From positions 1 to 64,000 of the forward strand of contig NZ_JNWK01000010.1 of the NCBI RefSeq assembly GCF_000716445.1: a stretch of 64,000 bases of DNA. Direction: 5' to 3'. The notes under the pieces were generated by a model. The model was not told the DNA's origin. It saw nothing but the letters and a program-made list of their open reading frames with translations, and searched no databases. This DNA comes from Streptomyces wedmorensis (GTDB taxonomy: Bacteria; Actinomycetota; Actinomycetes; Streptomycetales; Streptomycetaceae). Position numbers and translations under genes: made by a program. This document shows positions 5,891-13,478 of the stretch, piece by piece (the first letter of the stretch is position 1; the number at the start of each line of letters is the position of its first letter).

Positions 5891-8605
5891 ATGGCGAGCC
5901 ACATTACCGAAGTTGACCTGGAAGGCGTTCTGCGCCGAGCGCTGCGGGCCACGGGCACGGGGACGCGTTGGGCGGCGGAGGCGGACGAGATGTGGTGCCG
6001 GGTCGCGACCCGGGCAGGGGTGCGGCGCGAGCAGGGGTGGAAGCTGCACGTGTCGGCGACGGTCGCTTCCGCGCCGGAGGTTCTCGACAGGGCCCTCGGG
6101 GTGCTGTTGCGCGGGGAGTCGGGGTTCAAGTTCGCCCGGTCGCTGGAGCAGGTGGGCGTGCTCAACTCGCGTGCGACGCCGCGGGGCAGTTCGGGGAAGT
6201 TCATCACCGTCTACCCGTGCTCCGACGCCGAGGCGGCCGCTCTCGCCGAGCGGTTGCACGCGGCGACGGCGGGTATGGCCGGGCCGCGGATCCTGTCCGA
6301 CCAGCCCTACGCCGTACGCAGCCTGGTCCACTACCGCTACGGGGCCTTCGTCGGCCGGCGGCGGCTGTCGGACGACGGCCTGCTCGTGTGGTTCATCGAG
6401 GACCCCGACGGCAACCCCGTGGAGGACAAGCGGACGGGCCGGTACGAGCCGCCGCCATGGGCGGTCTCGCCGTTCCCCGCCGTGACGACGCCCGCTCCGT
6501 CGCGCACCGGCGAGGGGGACGAGGGCCGTGTGGTGCTCGGTGGCCGGTTCGCCGTACGGGAGGCCATCCGGCACACCAACAAGGGCGGTGTCTACCGGGG
6601 CAGCGACGTCCGTACGGGAGCCCCCGTGGTGATCAAGGAGGCCAGGCCGCACGTCGAGGCCGACGCCTCCGGGTGCGACGTCCGGGACTGGCTGCGGGCC
6701 GAGGCCCGCATGCTGGACAGGCTGAAGGGCCAGGGGCTCGCTCCGGAGCCGCTGGCGTTGTTCGAGCACGGCGGGCACCTGTTCCTGGCCCAGGACGAGG
6801 TGCCGGGTGTGACGCTGCGCACCTGGGTGGCCGAGCACTTCCGCGACGCGGGAGGAGCGCGTTACCGCGCCGACGCGCTGGTCCAGGTGGCGCGGCTGGT
6901 GGACCTGGTCGAGTCGGCGCACGCCCGTGGCTGTGTGCTCAGGGACTTCACGCCCGCCAATGTCATGGTCCGGCCCGACGGTGAACTGCGGCTCATCGAC
7001 CTGGAACTCGCCGTCCACACGGACGAGGCCGCACTTCCGACCCGTGTCGGGACGCCCGGTTTCAGTGCTCCCGAGCGCCTCGCCGACGCGCCGGTCAGTC
7101 CGACGGCCGACTACTACAGTCTCGGCGCCACCGCGTGCTTCGTCCTGGCCGGCAAGGTCCCCAACCTGCTGCCGGAGGAACCCGCGGGGCCGGCTGCCGA
7201 GCAGCGGCTCGCCGCATGGCTCACGGCCTGCGCCGGTCCGCTCGATCTGCCGGACGGTGTGGTGGAGATGGTGCTCGGGCTGATGAGGGACGACCCCGCC
7301 GAGCGGTGGGACCCGGTCAGGGCTCGTGAGGCTCTGCGGAGGGCGACTCGTACGGCGACGGGATCCGTGGCCGTAGGGCCCGCGGCGGTGGCGTCCCGGG
7401 CCGTCGAGCCCGACGTCGGGTCCGTGGTGGCCGGGCTCGTGGAGCATCTGATCGGCTCGATGACTCCGGACGACGACCGGCGGTTGTGGCCCGTGTCCAC
7501 GATGGCCGGGGAAAGCGACCCGTGCACCGTGCAGCAGGGCGCGGCCGGGGTGCTGGCCGTCCTGACGCGGTACTTCGAGCTCACAGGCGACCCGCGACTG
7601 CCCGAGGTGCTGTCCACCGCGGGCCGGTGGATCGCGGGCCGCGCCGATGCGCGGTCCCCGCGCCCCGGTCTGCATTTCGGGGGGCGCGGGACGGCCTGGG
7701 CGCTGTACGACGCCGGGCGTGCCGTCGACGACCGTGCGTTGACCGACCGAGCGCTGGCTCTGGCGCGGGCGCCGCAGCAGGCGACGCCTCATCACGACAT
7801 CACCCACGGCTCGGCCGGCAGCGGGCTCGCCGCACTCCACCTGTGGCAGCGCACGGGTGAAGCGCGTTGGGCGGAGTTCGCCGTCGAGGCGGCGGACCGG
7901 CTGACCGCCGCCGTGCGGCGGGGCCCGGACGGGGTGGGGTGGGCGGTTCCCGCGGAAGCCGTGGATCCGGACGGGGGCTCGTCAGGGGACGCCTCGGCCG
8001 GGGGTGGCAAGCGCTACCTGGGCTTCGCCCACGGGACGGCCGGGATCGGCTGCTTCCTGCTCGCGGCAGCGGCGGTCTCCCATCGCCCCGCGCACAGGGA
8101 ACTGGCCGTGCGGGTCGGTGAGGGTCTGGTGGCGAGCGCCGTACTGTCCGGCGAGGCGGCGCAGTGGCCGGCGCAGGCCGGGGACCCGCCCACGGCTCCG
8201 TACTGGTGCCACGGCTCGGCGGGCATCGGCGGCTTCCTCGTGCGGCTGTGGCAGGCCACCGGGGACGACCGGTTCGGCGATCTCGCCCGTCGCAGTACGC
8301 GGGCCGTGGCGGAACGCGCCTCCCGCGCTCCGCTCACCCAGTGCCACGGCCTTGCGGGCAACGGTGACTTCCTCCTCGACATGGCCGACGCCACCGGTGA
8401 TCCCGCGTACCGCTCCATGGCCGGGGAACTGGCCCGCCTCATCGTCTGCGAGAAGACCGACCGTCACGGCCAGGTGGTGTTCCCCAACGAGTACGGGGAC
8501 GTCTCGACCAGCTGGAGCGACGGGTCCGCCGGGATCCTCGGCTTCCTCCTGCGGATGCGGTACGCCGGCACACCGCGGCACTGGACGGTCCAGCCACCGG
8601 CCTGA
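5891..8605 (+). CDS. venL: Class IV lanthipeptide synthetase (LanL, venezuelin type)
   Basis: 904 residues. It performs Ser/Thr phosphorylation, elimination and Cys addition on the precursor at 8831. Domains in order: an OspF-like lyase (about 1-210); a Ser/Thr kinase-like domain (about 215-490) with VVIKE lysine, RDFTPANV catalytic loop and LIDLE in place of DFG; and a LanC-like cyclase (about 530-904). The cyclase keeps zinc ligands Cys773 (WCHG) and Cys818-His819 (QCHG). That separates class IV from class III enzymes, which lack them. ATG at 5891 follows GGGAGA. Precursor and exporter genes follow on the same strand. The last 40 residues have a decayed duplicate just downstream. Confidence 0.95.
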   Translation: MASHITEVDLEGVLRRALRATGTGTRWAAEADEMWCRVATRAGVRREQGWKLHVSATVASAPEVLDRALGVLLRGESGFKFARSLEQVGVLNSRATPRGSSGKFITVYPCSDAEAAALAERLHAATAGMAGPRILSDQPYAVRSLVHYRYGAFVGRRRLSDDGLLVWFIEDPDGNPVEDKRTGRYEPPPWAVSPFPAVTTPAPSRTGEGDEGRVVLGGRFAVREAIRHTNKGGVYRGSDVRTGAPVVIKEARPHVEADASGCDVRDWLRAEARMLDRLKGQGLAPEPLALFEHGGHLFLAQDEVPGVTLRTWVAEHFRDAGGARYRADALVQVARLVDLVESAHARGCVLRDFTPANVMVRPDGELRLIDLELAVHTDEAALPTRVGTPGFSAPERLADAPVSPTADYYSLGATACFVLAGKVPNLLPEEPAGPAAEQRLAAWLTACAGPLDLPDGVVEMVLGLMRDDPAERWDPVRAREALRRATRTATGSVAVGPAAVASRAVEPDVGSVVAGLVEHLIGSMTPDDDRRLWPVSTMAGESDPCTVQQGAAGVLAVLTRYFELTGDPRLPEVLSTAGRWIAGRADARSPRPGLHFGGRGTAWALYDAGRAVDDRALTDRALALARAPQQATPHHDITHGSAGSGLAALHLWQRTGEARWAEFAVEAADRLTAAVRRGPDGVGWAVPAEAVDPDGGSSGDASAGGGKRYLGFAHGTAGIGCFLLAAAAVSHRPAHRELAVRVGEGLVASAVLSGEAAQWPAQAGDPPTAPYWCHGSAGIGGFLVRLWQATGDDRFGDLARRSTRAVAERASRAPLTQCHGLAGNGDFLLDMADATGDPAYRSMAGELARLIVCEKTDRHGQVVFPNEYGDVSTSWSDGSAGILGFLLRMRYAGTPRHWTVQPPA

Positions 8606-8652
8606 GTCCGAGGCCCGGGTGGGCCGAACTCTCCCCCCTCGCAGCCTCCTGC

Positions 8653-8784
8653 GAGTTCCTCCCCACGGGTACGGGGACGTCATCCCGGCCCGGTGGAAGG
8701 ACGCGTCCGCAACGAAGGTCGGCCTTCGTCCTGCGGATCCGTCACACCGACCCCCGGCACTGGATCGTCCAGATGCCGGTGTGA
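8653..8784 (+). pseudogene. Decayed copy of a lanL 3' end
   Basis: Between venL and venA the DNA from about 8653 to the TGA at 8782-8784 resembles the final stretch of venL. TACGGGGACGTC recurs (8670-8681), and one frame reads FVLRIRHTDPRHWIVQMPV then stop, against FLLRMRYAGTPRHWTVQPPA then stop in venL. The homologous text switches frame near 8710, so it cannot encode the domain. It is the remnant of a second LanL gene or of a partial duplication. No start or ribosome site goes with it. Confidence 0.8.
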
Positions 8785-8830
8785 GCGGCAGCACGTTCTG
8801 TCGCCACCCCCACCAGAGAAGGAGAAAGCC

Positions 8831-8986
8831 ATGGAGAACCACGACATCGACCTGCTGGCCCGGCTGCACGCCCTTCCCGAGACCGACCCCGTCGGCGTCG
8901 ACGGCGCGCCGTTCGCCGCCACCTGTGAGTGCGTCGGTCTGCTGACGCTCCTCAACACGGTCTGTATCGGGATCAGCTGCGCGTAG
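8831..8986 (+). CDS. venA: Class IV lanthipeptide precursor, venezuelin-like
   Basis: 51 residues, ATG at 8831 behind AGAAGGAGA. Leader MENHDIDLLARLHALPETDP then a core ending TCECVGLLTLLNTVCIGISC-Ala, with four Cys and several Thr/Ser available for lanthionine rings. From memory this is nearly identical to the venezuelin precursor VenA of S. venezuelae, and the streptocollin precursor is similar. The leader helix ELLAHLHALP type is the known LanL recognition element. Two strong hairpins follow, which would let the small mRNA be made in excess over the transporter genes. Confidence 0.95.
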   Translation: MENHDIDLLARLHALPETDPVGVDGAPFAATCECVGLLTLLNTVCIGISCA

Positions 8987-9000
8987 GACAGGCAGCACCA

Positions 9001-9039
9001 TCCGGCCGGCGGTCGAACCCGGGACAGCCGCCGGCCGGA
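9001..9039 (+). terminator. 12-bp hairpin after venA
   Basis: TCCGGCCGGCGG (9001-9012) and CCGCCGGCCGGA (9028-9039) pair perfectly around a 15-base loop, 15 bases after the venA stop. It probably attenuates or ends the precursor message before venT. Confidence 0.75.
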
Positions 9040-9059
9040 CACCCGACCCGATCCACAGC

Positions 9060-9081
9060 GCGGCCGCCCAGCGGCGGCCGC
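9060..9081 (+). terminator. Second hairpin between venA and venT
   Basis: GCGGCCGCC (9060-9068) and GGCGGCCGC (9073-9081) form nine perfect pairs with a CAGC loop. With the preceding hairpin it makes a tandem structure that likely uncouples venA from venTH. Confidence 0.6.
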
Positions 9082-9232
9082 GCCCCCTCTCCACACTCTG
9101 CCCGGCCTCGGGCGCGCCGTCCGCGGTGCGCCGGGGCGCGCTGCGTGATCTCGCCGCGCGCACCGGCGGCCGCGGTCGGCGGATCCGTGGACGAGGACCG
9201 GCAGGCGAGGACGAGCAGGCGAGGAGCAGCCC

Positions 9233-10348
9233 ATGCAGCCACACGTCGGTGACGACGACCACCCTCCGACGGCCCTCCTGACGGCCGCTCCCGCCGGCCC
9301 GCGCGGCGCCCAGCATCCTCCAGAGCCCGTGTTCGCGATCACCGCACGTGCTCTGGGCAAGAGTTACCCGGGCCCTGAGGGCGCCGTCACGCACGCCGTG
9401 AGCGGCCTGGACCTGGACGTGGCGGCAGGCGAGACCTTCGCCTTCCTCGGGCCCAACGGCGCGGGGAAGTCCACCACCATCGCCTTGCTGTGCGCGCTGG
9501 CACGCCCCACTGCGGGTCGTGCCACGGTGGCCGGGGCCGACGTGCTCACCCAGCCCCACTTGGTACGCCGACGGGTCGGCATGCTCTTCCAGCACAGCGC
9601 CGTGGACGGGGACCTGACCGCCGAGCAGAACCTGTACATCCACGCCCGGCTCTACGGGATGCCCCGCGGCCAGGTCCGCCGGCGCACCGCCGAGGTGCTG
9701 GAGGCGGCCGGCCTGAGCGACCGGCGCCGCTCCCCGGTACGCACCCTTTCGGGCGGGATGCGACGCCGCCTGGAGATCGCCCGCCAGCTGCTGCACGCCC
9801 CCGGCGTGCTGTTCCTGGACGAACCGACCACCGGTCTCGATCCCCACGCCCGCGCCCAGGTCTGGCACCACCTGCGGACGCTGCGCGAGCGGCACGGCAG
9901 CACCCTGTTCGTCACCACCCACTACCTGGAGGAAGCGGAGAACTGCGACCGCATCGCCATCATCGATCGCGGCCGACTGGTGGCGCAGGGCACGCCCGCC
10001 GCCCTGAAGGCAGCCATCGGCGACGACCGGGTCGTCCTGCAGACCGGCGACGACACCGGGGCGCACCGGATCGTGCGGGCCCTGGCGCCGCCCGGATCCG
10101 CCCTCGGCGCGGACGCCGCCGGCGTCTCCCTGCGGGTGCCCGACGGCAGCTCGTGGATCCCCCGTCTGTGCGCGGCTCTGACGGCACAAGGCATCGCCGT
10201 GCACTCCGCTTCCGCCACGCCGCCCACGCTCGACGACGTCTTCTTCCACCACACCGGCCGCAGCCTGGACCCCGCGCAACCGGGCGGTCCTTTGCCCCTT
10301 CGCCCGTCGTCGCCGCGCGCCACGACGGAATCCGGTGGCAGCCGATGA
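9233..10348 (+). CDS. venT: ABC transporter ATP-binding protein of the lanthipeptide cluster
   Basis: 371 residues. An N-terminal extension of about 35 residues precedes a DrrA/CcmA-type ATPase: Walker A GPNGAGKST near residue 75, Q-loop LFQHSA, signature LSGGMRRRLEIA, Walker B VLFLDEPTTGLD, H-loop TTHYLEEAE. The C-terminal DrrA-like region runs to a Pro/Ser-rich tail. It should energise the permease at 10345 to export the modified peptide or give self-protection. The stop overlaps the permease start (ATGA). Confidence 0.93.
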   Translation: MQPHVGDDDHPPTALLTAAPAGPRGAQHPPEPVFAITARALGKSYPGPEGAVTHAVSGLDLDVAAGETFAFLGPNGAGKSTTIALLCALARPTAGRATVAGADVLTQPHLVRRRVGMLFQHSAVDGDLTAEQNLYIHARLYGMPRGQVRRRTAEVLEAAGLSDRRRSPVRTLSGGMRRRLEIARQLLHAPGVLFLDEPTTGLDPHARAQVWHHLRTLRERHGSTLFVTTHYLEEAENCDRIAIIDRGRLVAQGTPAALKAAIGDDRVVLQTGDDTGAHRIVRALAPPGSALGADAAGVSLRVPDGSSWIPRLCAALTAQGIAVHSASATPPTLDDVFFHHTGRSLDPAQPGGPLPLRPSSPRATTESGGSR

Positions 10349-11259
10349 CCGCACTCGGCTGGAAGGCACCGGACGGTCCCGCCGCCGTCCCTTCGGGAAC
10401 CTCCTGTGCCGCGGAGGCCGACGGCACCGGCGTCGCCGCAGGCCACGGACGGTTCACGAGGCCGCGGCACGAGCTGCGCGCGATCCACGCCCTGGTCCAC
10501 CGCGATCTGCTCCGGCTGGGCGGCCAGCGCACGCACACGGCGCTGATGCTGCTCCACCCGGCGCTCTACCTGCTCATCCTCGGAGGGGGACTGGCCTCGC
10601 TCATCCCCCGGTCCCAACTGGGCGTCGGCTACCAGGCGTACCTGTTCCCCGGGATGCTGATGATGACGGTGCAGACCCCGGCCATCATGGTCGGCGTCCG
10701 TCTGATCACCGACCGGCAGAGTGGCTACCTACGGGAACTCCTGATGGCCCCGGTCCACCGCTCCACCCTTCTCCTGGGCAACTGCGCGGGCGGCACGCTG
10801 GTCGCCACGGCGCAGGGAGCGGTGCTCCTCGCGCTGGCCGGCGTGGCGGGCCTGCCGTACGACCCGGTACTCCTCGTGCTGCTGCTCGGCTGCATGGTCC
10901 TGGCCTCGTTCACCGTCACCGCCCTGGCCCTGGCCCTGGCGGTGAGCCTGCACAGGGCGGAGACGTTCCACACGCTCCTGGGGGTGGTGATGATGCCACT
11001 CCTGTTCCTCTCCGGTGGTTTCTTCCCCCTCACGGTCCTGCCCCGCTGGGTCCACGTCCTCGCCGACGCGAATCCGCTCGCCTACGCCGTGGACCTCCTC
11101 CGCCGCTGCATCTCCCTGCGCGTGCCGGATCACGCGGCCACCGCGGGCCTCGACTGGGCCGGCCGCCGGCCTCCGCTGCTGCTCGAAGCCGGCCTCCTCC
11201 TGGCCTGCGGCGCCCTTGCCCTGCTGTGGGCGGCCCGGCGGTTCAACCGCCCGGAATGA
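10345..11259 (+). CDS. venH: ABC-2 type permease of the lanthipeptide cluster
   Basis: 304 residues, ATG overlapping the venT stop. After a roughly 45-residue cytoplasmic start there are six predicted membrane helices (for example ALMLLHPALYLLILGG, VLASFTVTALALALAV, LLGVVMMPLLFLSGG). ANPLAYAVDLLRR is the typical DrrB-like motif. It forms the export channel with VenT. The 3' end overlaps the convergent Clp_N gene by 17 bases, so the cluster ends here with no terminator of its own. Confidence 0.93.
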   Translation: MTALGWKAPDGPAAVPSGTSCAAEADGTGVAAGHGRFTRPRHELRAIHALVHRDLLRLGGQRTHTALMLLHPALYLLILGGGLASLIPRSQLGVGYQAYLFPGMLMMTVQTPAIMVGVRLITDRQSGYLRELLMAPVHRSTLLLGNCAGGTLVATAQGAVLLALAGVAGLPYDPVLLVLLLGCMVLASFTVTALALALAVSLHRAETFHTLLGVVMMPLLFLSGGFFPLTVLPRWVHVLADANPLAYAVDLLRRCISLRVPDHAATAGLDWAGRRPPLLLEAGLLLACGALALLWAARRFNRPE

Positions 11260-11812
11260 CCTGGGCCTTCGGGCCGGTGACGAGGGTGTCGACGGCGGTG
11301 TACGTCACCCCGTGGTCGGCGAGGGCCTCGGCGACGACGCCTCCGGTCATGGTGAGCGCGAGGAGGATGTGTTCGTCGCCGATCTCACGGTCCTTGCGGG
11401 CGAGCGCGACGCGGAGGGACTTCTCCAGGACGGTCTTGGCCTCGCGGGAGAAGGTCTGGCGTCCCGACCACCAACCGGGGTCCTTGCGGTCGCCCGCGAG
11501 GGCGCCCGTGCCGTGGGCCTCCTCCACCCGGTCGACGATCGCGCCGACGTCGATGCCGAGGTCCGCGAGGGCCTGGGTGTCGGCCCGGGAGAGTCCGGCC
11601 CGGCGCCGGGCGGTGGCGAGTGCGGCGGTGAGGGACGGACGGCGGTCCGGTGGGCAGAGCGTTCGCAGCGCGGCCGCCGCGCGGGTGTCCTGCCGGTCGA
11701 GCAGGGCCAGGAGGAGGTGTTCCTTGGTGACGGTCTTCGTGCCGTCCCGCTCCGCGTGCTCGACCGCTCCCTTCACGACGGCACGTGCGGCTTGGGTGAA
11801 CCGTTCGAACAT
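11243..11812 (-). CDS. Stand-alone Clp N-terminal domain protein (ClpC2-like)
   Basis: 189 residues starting FERFTQAARAVV, the opening of ClpC proteins. It has two Clp_N repeats (KTVTKEHLLLALLD and EIGDEHILLALTMTGG) and no AAA+ module. In mycobacteria a comparable short protein, ClpC2, binds natural products that attack ClpC1 and acts as a decoy. A similar adaptor or decoy role here is inference. It is translationally coupled (TGATG) to the small HTH gene upstream at 11812-12021 and lies next to a lanthipeptide cluster, though no functional link is shown. Confidence 0.88.
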   Translation of the reverse strand: MFERFTQAARAVVKGAVEHAERDGTKTVTKEHLLLALLDRQDTRAAAALRTLCPPDRRPSLTAALATARRRAGLSRADTQALADLGIDVGAIVDRVEEAHGTGALAGDRKDPGWWSGRQTFSREAKTVLEKSLRVALARKDREIGDEHILLALTMTGGVVAEALADHGVTYTAVDTLVTGPKAQVIPGG

Positions 11813-12021
11813 CACTGCCTCCCGTACTTCTTGTGGACGGCCTGTCGGCTGACTCCCAGTTCGGCCGCGATTTCCTGCCACGACCAGCCCTGGTTGCGCG
11901 CACTGCGCACCTGGACGGCTTCCAGCTGTTCGAGCAGTCGCCGCAGCGCGGAGACGGCTCGCAGCCCGACCCGGGGGTCGCGGTCGCCCGCCCTCGCGGC
12001 GAGATCGGTCGCATCGGTCAT
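11812..12021 (-). CDS. Small helix-turn-helix DNA-binding protein
   Basis: 69 residues, ATG at 12021. The C-terminal half is a clear HTH: GWSWQEIAAELGVSRQAVHKKYG. The N-terminus is a short helix probably used for dimerisation. The stop overlaps the Clp_N start, so the two form an operon. Twin palindromes begin four bases upstream of the start codon and overlap TTGACA promoter-like hexamers, so this protein probably represses its own operon. Longer frames upstream read through those palindromes and are less likely. Confidence 0.85.
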   Translation of the reverse strand: MTDATDLAARAGDRDPRVGLRAVSALRRLLEQLEAVQVRSARNQGWSWQEIAAELGVSRQAVHKKYGRQ

Positions 12022-12024
12022 GGA

Positions 12025-12069
12025 TGTCAACTTACGTTGACAGAATCGCCGTGTCAACCTCGGTTGACA
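12025..12069. promoter_or_regulatory. Twin palindromic operators of the HTH/Clp_N operon
   Basis: Two 18-bp inverted repeats with arms TGTCAAC and GTTGACA and four-base centres occupy 12025-12042 and 12052-12069, spaced 27 bp centre to centre (about two and a half turns). TTGACA is also a consensus -35 hexamer. They lie directly against the start codon of the HTH gene. Confidence 0.8.
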
Positions 12070-12173
12070 CGACTCGGGCGGCGGCCGGGGTTCGCCGGAC
12101 CGCCGCCCAGCGGTCGCACCCGCGCGGCCGGCGCGATGACCGAGGTCGCTGACCTGACCCGGGATCAGAGCGA

Positions 12174-12198
12174 TTTTCTGGAAGGGAGTTCCAGAAAA
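12174..12198. promoter_or_regulatory. Perfect palindrome upstream of the PQQ-like membrane protein
   Basis: TTTTCTGGAA (12174-12183) and TTCCAGAAAA (12189-12198) form a perfect 10-bp inverted repeat with centre GGGAG, 29 bases before the ATG at 12228. It is AT-rich in a 70+% GC background, so a repressor operator or the promoter itself is likely. Confidence 0.7.
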
Positions 12199-12227
12199 GA
12201 CCGTTCGCGTCGCCACGGGGGGATCTG

Positions 12228-13469
12228 ATGTCGCAGTCGCACGAGCCCTGGTACAGGCACCGGCCGCCGCCCTGGCCCGTGCCGGACAATCCGTACGCCC
12301 CTGAGGGGTACGGGCCCCCGCCGCCCGGTCGGCGCCACCGCCGGTGGCCGGTGCTCGCGGCGGGCCTCGTGTTCCTGCTCCTCGTCGGTGTGGGCGGTTA
12401 CGTGCTGACGCAGCACGGCGGGGCGGGGCGTACGCCGCCCGTGGCGCAGGGGACGAGCGGGCCGCCGAAGACGACGGGCGCTCCCCCGCCGACGACGAAG
12501 CCCACGGCCGCGCCTCCGCGCATCCCGACCACCGAGGAGATCGCGCGACAGCGCCGCTCCGGCGAGGCGAGTGCCTGGATCGTCGACGACCGCACCGACC
12601 TGCCCCGCCGCAGCATCCCCCTCCAGGACCTGTGGATCGTGGGTGACACGGCCGTCCAGGCCGTCTACAAGAGGGGCGTCGCGCACCGGCTGGGCGACGG
12701 CGCCGAGCTGTGGAGCGTCGCGCTGCCGGCGCCCGTCTGCGAGACCCCGGTCCATCCGACTCCCGACGGCAAGGTCGTCGTCGTCCTCCAGGACGTCGAG
12801 GCGTGGACCGGCACCCGGTGCGACCAGCTCTGGATGATCGACCTGCGCACCGGCAAGGCCGGCTGGCACAAGCAGCCGACCGAGACGGGCTCCGGAGACG
12901 ACACCATCATGGTGGACAGCGCCGTGAGCGGCGGCACCTTCGCGATCGTCCAGGGCATGAAGGCCACCGCGTACCGGGTCGTCGACGGGCGGAAGCTGTA
13001 CGACATCCCCCTGGAGGACCCCGGGAAGTGCTACCCCGGCAGGGTGGCGGGCGGCAGCCGCCTGCTCGTCGTCTCCGACTGCGCGATCACCGCGCTGGAG
13101 AAGTCGTACAGCCGGCTCCGGGAGATCGATCCGGCCACGGGCAAGGTCCGGTGGCGCTACCGGACCGAGCCCGGGCACGTCATCGGCCAGGTGCTCTCCG
13201 TCGACCCGGCCGTGATCACCACCGTGCGCAAGGAGACGAGCGGAGCTGACTGGCGGGTGGTCGCCCTCGGGCCCGACGGCCGCGTGCGCGGGACCGTCGA
13301 CCCACGGGCGAAGGGATTCACCCACTGCGGGGACTCGGTGGACACCTCCGGCGACGCCCAGGCCTGCCGGGAAGCCGTCGTCGGGGGGGGCCTCGTGCTC
13401 CTGGGCGGGACCGACCGTAGCGGCGACGGCGCCCGGCGCGAACCCCGCGTGCTCTCGTTCGCGCCCTGA
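12228..13469 (+). CDS. Membrane-anchored PQQ-like beta-propeller protein
   Basis: 413 residues. A Pro-rich cytoplasmic N-terminus (PPPWPVPDNPYAPEGYGPPPPG) is followed by one membrane helix (about 41-61, VLAAGLVFLLLVGVGGYV), a Thr/Pro linker and an extracellular beta-propeller of PQQ/quinoprotein-like repeats (DPATGKVRWRYRTEP, DLRTGKAGWHKQP). Conserved Cys pairs (CETP..TRCDQ, CYPG..DCAIT, HCGD..ACRE) suggest disulfides outside the cell. Function unknown. It is shorter than the usual 450-600 residue relatives. It is convergent with the histidine kinase at 13479 with only nine bases between stops. Confidence 0.85.
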   Translation: MSQSHEPWYRHRPPPWPVPDNPYAPEGYGPPPPGRRHRRWPVLAAGLVFLLLVGVGGYVLTQHGGAGRTPPVAQGTSGPPKTTGAPPPTTKPTAAPPRIPTTEEIARQRRSGEASAWIVDDRTDLPRRSIPLQDLWIVGDTAVQAVYKRGVAHRLGDGAELWSVALPAPVCETPVHPTPDGKVVVVLQDVEAWTGTRCDQLWMIDLRTGKAGWHKQPTETGSGDDTIMVDSAVSGGTFAIVQGMKATAYRVVDGRKLYDIPLEDPGKCYPGRVAGGSRLLVVSDCAITALEKSYSRLREIDPATGKVRWRYRTEPGHVIGQVLSVDPAVITTVRKETSGADWRVVALGPDGRVRGTVDPRAKGFTHCGDSVDTSGDAQACREAVVGGGLVLLGGTDRSGDGARREPRVLSFAP

Positions 13470-13478
13470 CCCCACGCC

